NCBI RefSeq assembly: GCF_021390395.1
Contig: NZ_JAJUWT010000006.1
Location: forward strand, 1-64,000
Length of the DNA stretch: 64,000 bases
Direction of reading: 5' to 3'
DNA from: Saccharothrix sp. S26
Lineage (GTDB): Bacteria; Actinomycetota; Actinomycetes; Mycobacteriales; Pseudonocardiaceae
A program made the translations under genes and the position numbers. How positions within the stretch are numbered: position 1 is the stretch's first letter; each line of letters begins with the position of its first letter. A model generated the notes under the pieces. That model was not told the origin of the DNA and searched no databases. It saw only the letters and a program-made list of their open reading frames with translations. This document shows, piece after piece, positions 58,556 to 64,000 of this stretch.

Positions 58556-60732
58556 CGGAGACGATGACCGGCGTGTCCACCGAGCCGACCGCGCAGGGGC
58601 GGCGGTCGGGACTGGACGAACCTGCCCGACCGGGAGGTGCCGCCGCCGACCCGGCCCTCGGGGCGGCGTTCGAGGGGGACGCCGCGCCGTCGGCCGGTGC
58701 CGCGCGCGAAGCGGACCTGCTCTACCTCTGGGCGCGGTTGGGCGCGGTCGAGTGGCGGGTTCGGCAGGCGGTGGCCGAGGCGTTCGCCGCCGACCCCGAC
58801 CGCCGCGACCCCTACCGCGGCCTCTACCTCACCGCCGACGCCGTGCGGCGCGTCCTCGACGCACCGCGGCAGCCGCCGCTCTTCCCGCCGCGGGACGACC
58901 TCGACCTGGACGCGTTCGCCGCCGACGTCCCGCCGCCCGGTCCCCGGCTGCTCGCCCTCGCCGAGGACTTCACCCTCGACCCGCTGGACGTCGAGCTCCT
59001 GCTGGTGGCGCTGGCCCCCGACGTGGACGCCCGCTTCGAGCTGCTCTACGGCTACCTCAACGACGACGTCACCCGCCGCCGGGCGACGGTCGGCCTGGCA
59101 CTGCGGCTGTGCGGCGCGCCCGCGGCCGGGCCGGGGCGGTTCCGGCTGGCGACGACCGCGCCCCTGGTGGCGGCCGGCCTGGTGGAGGTGCGCGACCCGG
59201 CCGAGCCCGCGCTGGCCCGCTCGCTGCGCGTGCCCGACCGGGTGGTGGCGCACCTGCTCGGCGACGACACCCCCGACCCGGCGGTGGCCCCGCTGGTCCA
59301 CGTCGTGCCCCGGCACAGCACGCCGGCGGCCGAACTGCCCGAACGGCTCGGTGCCGGGTTGCGCGCCGGCATCGGACCCGTCCACCTGCGCGACAGCGGC
59401 GGCGACGCCGGGCCGACGGCGGTCGCCGCGCTGGCCGCGGCGGGCCGGGACGCGGTGGTGGTCGACGTGACGGCGTTGGCCGACCGCGACCAGCCGGACC
59501 TCGCCGCGGTGGTCCGCGAGGCCCGGTTGCGGGGCGCGGGCATCGTGCTCGGGCCGCTGGAACCGCTGGTGCCCGAACGGTCGCGGTGGGTGCGCGAACT
59601 CGTCGCGCTCGCCGGTGACGTGCCGGTCGTCCTGCACAGCCGGCAGCACTGGGACCCCAAGTGGACCACGCGGCCCGTGGTGTCGCTGCCCGTCCCGTCG
59701 CCGTTGCCCGCGGAACGGGCCGCGTGGTGGACGCGCGCGTTCGGCGGCGAGCCTGCCTTCCTGCCGGACCTCGCGGGTTACCGGCTCGGCGCCGAGGAGG
59801 TAGACCGGGCGGTGGCCGTGGCGTCGCGGCTGGCCGCCGTCGAACGCCGACCGGTGGCGCTGGAGCACGTGCGGGCCGGCGTGCGGGCGCAGAACGGGGC
59901 CGGGCTGGACCGCCTGGCCCGGCGGATCGTGCCCGGTGTCGGCTGGGACGACGTGGTGCTGCCGGAGCGGACCCGTGCCCAGCTCGCCGAACTGGTCGTG
60001 CGCGCGAAGCACCGCGAACGGGTGCTCGGCGAGTGGCGGATGCGGCCCGGCGGTGGCCGCGGGCGTGGCGTGGTGGCGTTGTTCGCGGGCGAGTCGGGCA
60101 CCGGCAAGACCATGTCCGCCGAGGTGGTCGCGGGTGAGATCGGCATGGACCTGTACGTGGTGGACCTGTCGACGGTGGTGGACAAGTACGTCGGCGAGAC
60201 CGAGAAGAACCTGGAGCGGATCTTCACCGAGGCGGCGGGCGTGCACGGGGTGCTGCTGTTCGACGAGGCCGACGCGGTGTTCGGCAAGCGGTCGGAGGTG
60301 CAGAGCGCGCACGACCGGTACGCCAACGTGGAGTCCGCGTACCTGTTGCAGCGCATGGAGTCCTTCGACGGCATCGCCGTGCTGACCACCAACCTCAGGT
60401 CCAACGTGGACGAGGCGTTCACCCGCCGCATCGACGTGATCGCCGACTTCCCGGTGCCGGACGCCCGGCAGCGCCTGGCGCTGTGGGACCGCTGCCTGGG
60501 CCCGGCGCTTCCCCGCGCCGACGACCTCGACCTGGAGTTCTGCGCGGAGCGCTTCGAGCTGGCCGGCGGGTCGATCCGCGCGTGCGCGGTGACCGCGGCC
60601 TACCGGGCCGCCGCCGGTGACCGGCCGGTGACCATGGCCGACGTGGTGACGTCGGTGCACCTGGAGTACCGCAAGCTCGGCCGGCTCGTGCTGGAGAGCG
60701 AGTTCGGGCCGTGGCTGGACGCGGCGCGGTGA
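58552..60732 (+). CDS. AAA+ ATPase (Pvc15-like) of the contractile injection system
   Basis: 726 residues. The N-terminal half is a family-specific region (residues about 50-440). The AAA+ module has Walker A FAGESGTGKTMSAEVVAGEI, Walker B GVLLFDEADAVFGKRSEV, sensor 1 LTTNLRSNVDEAF and the arginine finger in TRRIDVIADFPVPD. Single-AAA proteins of this type are a hallmark of eCIS loci and may act in assembly or cargo loading. ATG at 58552 overlaps the DUF4255 stop. Confidence 0.88.
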   Translation: MTETMTGVSTEPTAQGRRSGLDEPARPGGAAADPALGAAFEGDAAPSAGAAREADLLYLWARLGAVEWRVRQAVAEAFAADPDRRDPYRGLYLTADAVRRVLDAPRQPPLFPPRDDLDLDAFAADVPPPGPRLLALAEDFTLDPLDVELLLVALAPDVDARFELLYGYLNDDVTRRRATVGLALRLCGAPAAGPGRFRLATTAPLVAAGLVEVRDPAEPALARSLRVPDRVVAHLLGDDTPDPAVAPLVHVVPRHSTPAAELPERLGAGLRAGIGPVHLRDSGGDAGPTAVAALAAAGRDAVVVDVTALADRDQPDLAAVVREARLRGAGIVLGPLEPLVPERSRWVRELVALAGDVPVVLHSRQHWDPKWTTRPVVSLPVPSPLPAERAAWWTRAFGGEPAFLPDLAGYRLGAEEVDRAVAVASRLAAVERRPVALEHVRAGVRAQNGAGLDRLARRIVPGVGWDDVVLPERTRAQLAELVVRAKHRERVLGEWRMRPGGGRGRGVVALFAGESGTGKTMSAEVVAGEIGMDLYVVDLSTVVDKYVGETEKNLERIFTEAAGVHGVLLFDEADAVFGKRSEVQSAHDRYANVESAYLLQRMESFDGIAVLTTNLRSNVDEAFTRRIDVIADFPVPDARQRLALWDRCLGPALPRADDLDLEFCAERFELAGGSIRACAVTAAYRAAAGDRPVTMADVVTSVHLEYRKLGRLVLESEFGPWLDAAR

Positions 60733-60760
60733 CTGGTTCTTACCGATGCGGGAGGCAGTG

Positions 60761-62854
60761 ATGCACGCTCACGAACACCAACACCAGCACGAGGACCACG
60801 CTCACCGGCGGGTCCGCCCCCAACGGGCCGCGGGCGGGGCCGGGCGCGGCGTGGACGAGGTGCTGAGGCTGCAACGCCTCGTCGGCAACTCGGCTGCCTC
60901 CGACCTCGTCCGGTCGGTGGTCGACGAGGCGGAGGCGGAACGGGCCGAGGTGCAGCGGTCGAGCGTGCGGGAAGCGCTGAGCGGTCCCGGCAAGCCGGTG
61001 CCCGACGACATGCGGTCGGAGGCCGAGGCGCGGCTGGGTGTGGACCTGTCCGGGGTGCGCCTGCACACCGGCGCCGCCGCGGAGCGTTCGACGGAGGAGA
61101 TGGGCGCGCACGCGTACACCACGGGCCGCGACGTGGTGCTCGGTCGCGGCGGCAAGAACTGGAAGACGCTGCTGCACGAGTTCGACCACGTGCGCCAGCA
61201 GGCCGAGGGACGGGTCGAGGGCACCGACCAGGGCAACGGGATGCGGGTGAGCGACCCGTCCGACCGGCACGAGCGGGAGGCCGAGGCCAACGCCACCAGG
61301 GCGCTGCGCGGCGAGCCGCCCGGCCCGCACCACCACGGCGGCGCGGCGGGCGGCCACCACGGCGGCGTCCCGGTCCAGTTCGCGAGGATCCGGGACGTCC
61401 AGCCGGGGTTGAGCAAAGACGACGTGAAGCGGATCGAGCAGCGGCTGCGCGCCACCGAGCTGCAAGTGCCCGTGCCGCTGCCCGCCGGCAGGACCGAGCT
61501 CCGCACCAGGCGGCAGGACAACGCCCGGGGCATCGACCCGCGGCTGCACGTGACGAGCAGCACGGTGGGGCTGGCGAGGATCGACTGGAACGAGCTGATC
61601 GCGGGTGCCCCGATCCCCATGGGCTATGGCCCCTACGAGATCAGGGTGCTGCCGCACAGCGCCGATGCCCTCGCCGTCGCCACCGATGAGCTGGTGGAGC
61701 TGATGGACTCCCAGCACTTCAGCGGCGAGGCGCTAATGGAGAACTTCACCCGCCCCCTGATGGAATGGCTGGTGCGCCAGCGGAGCAACTCCGGCGGCGA
61801 CGTGACGGTCGTGGCGAACCGCGTGACGACCGACGAGGGAACGGGCACCGAGATCACCGTCGGTGGTCGCCCCGGCTGGGACACCCAGGCCAACCAGATC
61901 GTCACGGGCTACGGGGAGGACCGCCGGCACATCATCGCCTGGCACGCGATGCGCGGGGCGTTCGAGAACGCCTTCAACGCCGCGCTGGCACCCGGCGAGA
62001 ACATCAAGGAGCGGATGCGGGCCCTCATCCGGATCCTGAACGCGCCAGCCACCTGGGCGGACCTCGACGCGGCCGAGAGCGGCAGCGAGAGCGGCAGCCA
62101 GGACATCGGTGGGGCGGGGAGCCAGGGCGGCAGCGACGTGTCCATGGCCGACGTGCCGGCGGCCGCCACCACCTCGCCGCCGTCGCCGGCGGGCAGCGGG
62201 ATGGAGCTCGACACGCCGCCCCGGGTGGCTTCACCGAACTCCGACCACGGATCGTCGCAGGCGGGCAGCACGACGTCGGAGCAGTTGCGCGGGGACCTGG
62301 TCGCGGCCGTCACCAGGGTGTTGGACATGCTGTCGAACAACCCGTTCAACCTGTGGGCGGGCGACGCCCAAGCGAACCAGTCGATCAACCGGGTCCGGCA
62401 GCAGGTGGCCGCCGAGATGAAGGCCAAGTCCGACGACCAGGAGCTGGTCGACGCGGTCCGCGCGCGCGCCAGGGAAAAAGCGGAGACGCCGAACCAGGAC
62501 CAGCCCGTGTGGACGGAGGTGCGGGACACGCTGGAGGGCACCCCGGCGGACGAGGCTCGGACGATCCTCCAGTCCATGGTCGACACGTTCGACGTCGACA
62601 TCCCGGTGGCCGGTGGCGGCAACGCCTCCACCACCTACCCGGCCTCCGACGACCAGATCGCCGCCGTCCGCAACACCCTGGCCACCGGTCTCGCCCAGGA
62701 GCTGCTTGCGATGTCCGACAACGACCTGCCCGGTGACTTCGACAAGCTCATCGACACCATCGGCCGGTGGTTGCGGCGGTTCCTGCGCCCGGAGCACCTC
62801 CGAACCACCGTCGAAGGCGGTCGTCGCACGGTTCGGCGTCGTCCGCAGAGCTGA
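60761..62854 (+). CDS. eCIS core (DUF4157) protein with unknown C-terminal region
   Basis: 697 residues. His-rich start (MHAHEHQHQHEDHAHRR). The DUF4157 domain (about 75-160) has the order GVRLHTGAAAERSTEEMGAH, AYTTGRDVVLGRG, and the metal motif LLHEFDHVRQQ (HExxH). It is the most widespread eCIS-associated domain, found on proteins thought to be loaded into the particle. The remaining 500 residues match nothing I know: a domain at about 200-420 (GPYEIRVLPHSADALAVATD), a Ser/Gly/Pro linker, and a helical end. It is probably the effector part. ATG at 60761 directly follows GGGAGG; the frame opens at 60746. Confidence 0.8.
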   Translation: MHAHEHQHQHEDHAHRRVRPQRAAGGAGRGVDEVLRLQRLVGNSAASDLVRSVVDEAEAERAEVQRSSVREALSGPGKPVPDDMRSEAEARLGVDLSGVRLHTGAAAERSTEEMGAHAYTTGRDVVLGRGGKNWKTLLHEFDHVRQQAEGRVEGTDQGNGMRVSDPSDRHEREAEANATRALRGEPPGPHHHGGAAGGHHGGVPVQFARIRDVQPGLSKDDVKRIEQRLRATELQVPVPLPAGRTELRTRRQDNARGIDPRLHVTSSTVGLARIDWNELIAGAPIPMGYGPYEIRVLPHSADALAVATDELVELMDSQHFSGEALMENFTRPLMEWLVRQRSNSGGDVTVVANRVTTDEGTGTEITVGGRPGWDTQANQIVTGYGEDRRHIIAWHAMRGAFENAFNAALAPGENIKERMRALIRILNAPATWADLDAAESGSESGSQDIGGAGSQGGSDVSMADVPAAATTSPPSPAGSGMELDTPPRVASPNSDHGSSQAGSTTSEQLRGDLVAAVTRVLDMLSNNPFNLWAGDAQANQSINRVRQQVAAEMKAKSDDQELVDAVRARAREKAETPNQDQPVWTEVRDTLEGTPADEARTILQSMVDTFDVDIPVAGGGNASTTYPASDDQIAAVRNTLATGLAQELLAMSDNDLPGDFDKLIDTIGRWLRRFLRPEHLRTTVEGGRRTVRRRPQS

Positions 62855-62909
62855 GCCCAGCGGCACGAACCGTTCCCGGCCATCGGCCACGGCGTCCGCG
62901 CCCACCCCG

Positions 62910-62933
62910 CCCCGGCGCACCACCGCGCCGGGG
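62910..62933 (+). terminator. Hairpin terminator after the DUF4157 gene
   Basis: CCCCGGCGC and GCGCCGGGG form a 9-bp stem with a 6-nt loop, 56 bases past the stop and before the sheath gene. The sheath gene therefore probably has its own promoter in 62934-63100. Confidence 0.6.
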
Positions 62934-63100
62934 CCGTTCGGCGTGCCCGGAGGCGCGTCCGCACCGCGGATGTCTTTTAGGGCAACGGCTCTGCCCCCGG
63001 TCGGGGTCCGCGAGCCCTGCCCGCGCGGGGCCGGGCGCAGCAGGCTGGGAGGTGCCAGAGCGACAGCAGCCGCCAGAGCGGGAAGAGACAGGGAGCGACC

Positions 63101-64000
63101 ATGCCGCAGTACCTCTCACCGGGCGTCTACGTGGAGGAGGTCCAGTCCGGGGCGCGGCCGATCGAGGGCGTCGGCACCGCGGTGGCCGCCTTCATCGGCT
63201 TCGCCGAGCGGGGACCCTTCCACCGGCCGACCCTCGTGGCGAACTGGAACCAGTACGTCCAGCTCTTCGGCGGTTTCACCGAGGACGCCTACCTGCCGCA
63301 CTCCGTCTACGGCTATTTCGCCAACGGCGGCGGCGCGGCGTACGTGGTGCGGGTCGGTGGCGAGGCGACCGACGCCGAGGCCGAAGCCACCGCGCCCGCG
63401 CCGGCCGAGCTGGGCGGCCTGCACGTGGCGGCCCTGCCCGGCGCGGGCCCGGACCTGTCGGTCGAGGTGGCCGACGCCGACGGCGAGAACCCGCCCGACG
63501 ACCGCTTCAAGTTGCTGGTCAAGCAGGGCGGCAAGGTCGTGGAGACCTACGACGTCTCCACGAAGAAGAACGTCAAGAACTACGTCGTGACGCAGGTGTC
63601 CGAGCGGTCCAAGCTCATCACGGTCACCGAGCGGTCCAACGGCGCGCTCGCCCGCCCGGACAAGCAGCAGGTGGCGCTGCCCGCCGCGCCCGCGCCGTCG
63701 AAGGCGCTGGCTCGGCTCGACGCCAAGGAGTACCTGGGCGACCCGGACGAGCGCACCGGCATGGGCGGCCTGGAGAGCGTGGACGAGGTCACGATGGTGG
63801 TCGCGCCCGACCTCATGAGCGCCTACCGGCGCGGCCTGATCGACCTGGAGGGCGTCAAGACCGTCCAGCTCGCGATGATCTCGCACTGCGAGCAGATGGG
63901 CGACCGGGTCGCGCTGCTCGACGCGCCGCCCGGGATGAACGCGCAGAAGATCCGCACCTGGCGGCTGGACGAGGCCAACTACGACTCGAAGTACGCGGTG
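63101..64000 (+). CDS. Contractile tail sheath protein (partial at window end)
   Basis: The first 300 codons are present and open to the window edge. MPQYLSPGVYVEEVQSGARP then IEGVGTAVAAFIGFAERGPF is the classic N-terminus of phage/eCIS tail sheath proteins. YFANGGGAAYVVRVGG follows, then an inserted domain, and VTMVVAPDLMSAYRRGLIDL starts the conserved sheath core. ATG at 63101 has GGGAG upstream. Its presence next to DUF4255, AAA+ and DUF4157 genes confirms an eCIS rather than a prophage. The C-terminal handshake region is outside the window. Confidence 0.92.
   Translation, partial: MPQYLSPGVYVEEVQSGARPIEGVGTAVAAFIGFAERGPFHRPTLVANWNQYVQLFGGFTEDAYLPHSVYGYFANGGGAAYVVRVGGEATDAEAEATAPAPAELGGLHVAALPGAGPDLSVEVADADGENPPDDRFKLLVKQGGKVVETYDVSTKKNVKNYVVTQVSERSKLITVTERSNGALARPDKQQVALPAAPAPSKALARLDAKEYLGDPDERTGMGGLESVDEVTMVVAPDLMSAYRRGLIDLEGVKTVQLAMISHCEQMGDRVALLDAPPGMNAQKIRTWRLDEANYDSKYAV

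Overview
The window is very GC-rich, with strong third-position G/C, frequent GTG and TTG starts, GGAGG-type ribosome sites and many 4-base ATGA/GTGA gene overlaps. It carries AfsR-type SARP regulators, an ECF sigma/anti-sigma pair, a cytochrome P450 and a contractile injection locus. Together these suggest an actinomycete, probably of the Pseudonocardiaceae (Saccharothrix, Lentzea or Actinosynnema type). No rRNA, tRNA or CRISPR was seen.

Layout. 0-7 kb: a SARP regulator, a secreted BTRD1-repeat protein and an NB-ARC/TPR STAND protein, all on the minus strand. 7.2-9 kb: a GbsR/MarR regulator and an LCM-type methyltransferase. 8.9-11 kb: a riboflavin synthase/DHBP synthase fusion behind an FMN-riboswitch-like leader, translationally coupled to a methyltransferase. 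11-16.4 kb: a GH3 remnant, an alpha/beta hydrolase, a CopD/regulator chimera, a DsbA-VKOR disulfide operon and an ECF sigma factor divergent from its zinc-finger anti-sigma. 16.6-28.7 kb: an SbnA-like PLP enzyme, ATP-grasp ligase and MFS exporter, then a FecCD-type permease/ATPase/lipoprotein importer, three methyltransferases, a P450, a GNAT and an FhuF-like ferric reductase. This looks like a small metallophore or antibiotic locus. 28.9-30.6 kb: debris (a SodA/GlxA chimera and an IS3 remnant). 30.8-33.9 kb: a large Tat-type beta-propeller amidohydrolase.

34-39.8 kb: a second SARP gene divergent from a tight operon for a short secreted peptide, SdpA, SdpB and a double GNAT. This is an SDP-like peptide toxin system. 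39.9-41.2 kb: a serine beta-lactamase-family hydrolase.

41.6-51.0 kb is the most striking part. A minus-strand operon runs acyl-CoA dehydrogenase, DUF692/MNIO-like enzyme, partner protein, hairpin, 69-residue peptide, hairpin, MFS, nitroreductase, asparagine synthetase-like protein, PrpF-like protein and dihydroorotase-like protein. The peptide is almost entirely three near-identical 19-residue repeats and has no cysteine. I read this as an undescribed RiPP pathway.

51.7-64 kb: the start of an extracellular contractile injection system (eCIS) locus, with small helical proteins, a membrane-anchored Ig-like protein, a LuxR regulator, a beta-propeller/DUF11 protein, a DUF4255 cap protein, an AAA+ ATPase, a DUF4157 (eCIS core) protein with an unknown C-terminal region, and the tail sheath gene, which runs off the window.

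Between about 11 and 30.6 kb there are five gene remnants or chimeras made by deletion, so this half of the window has been losing genes.
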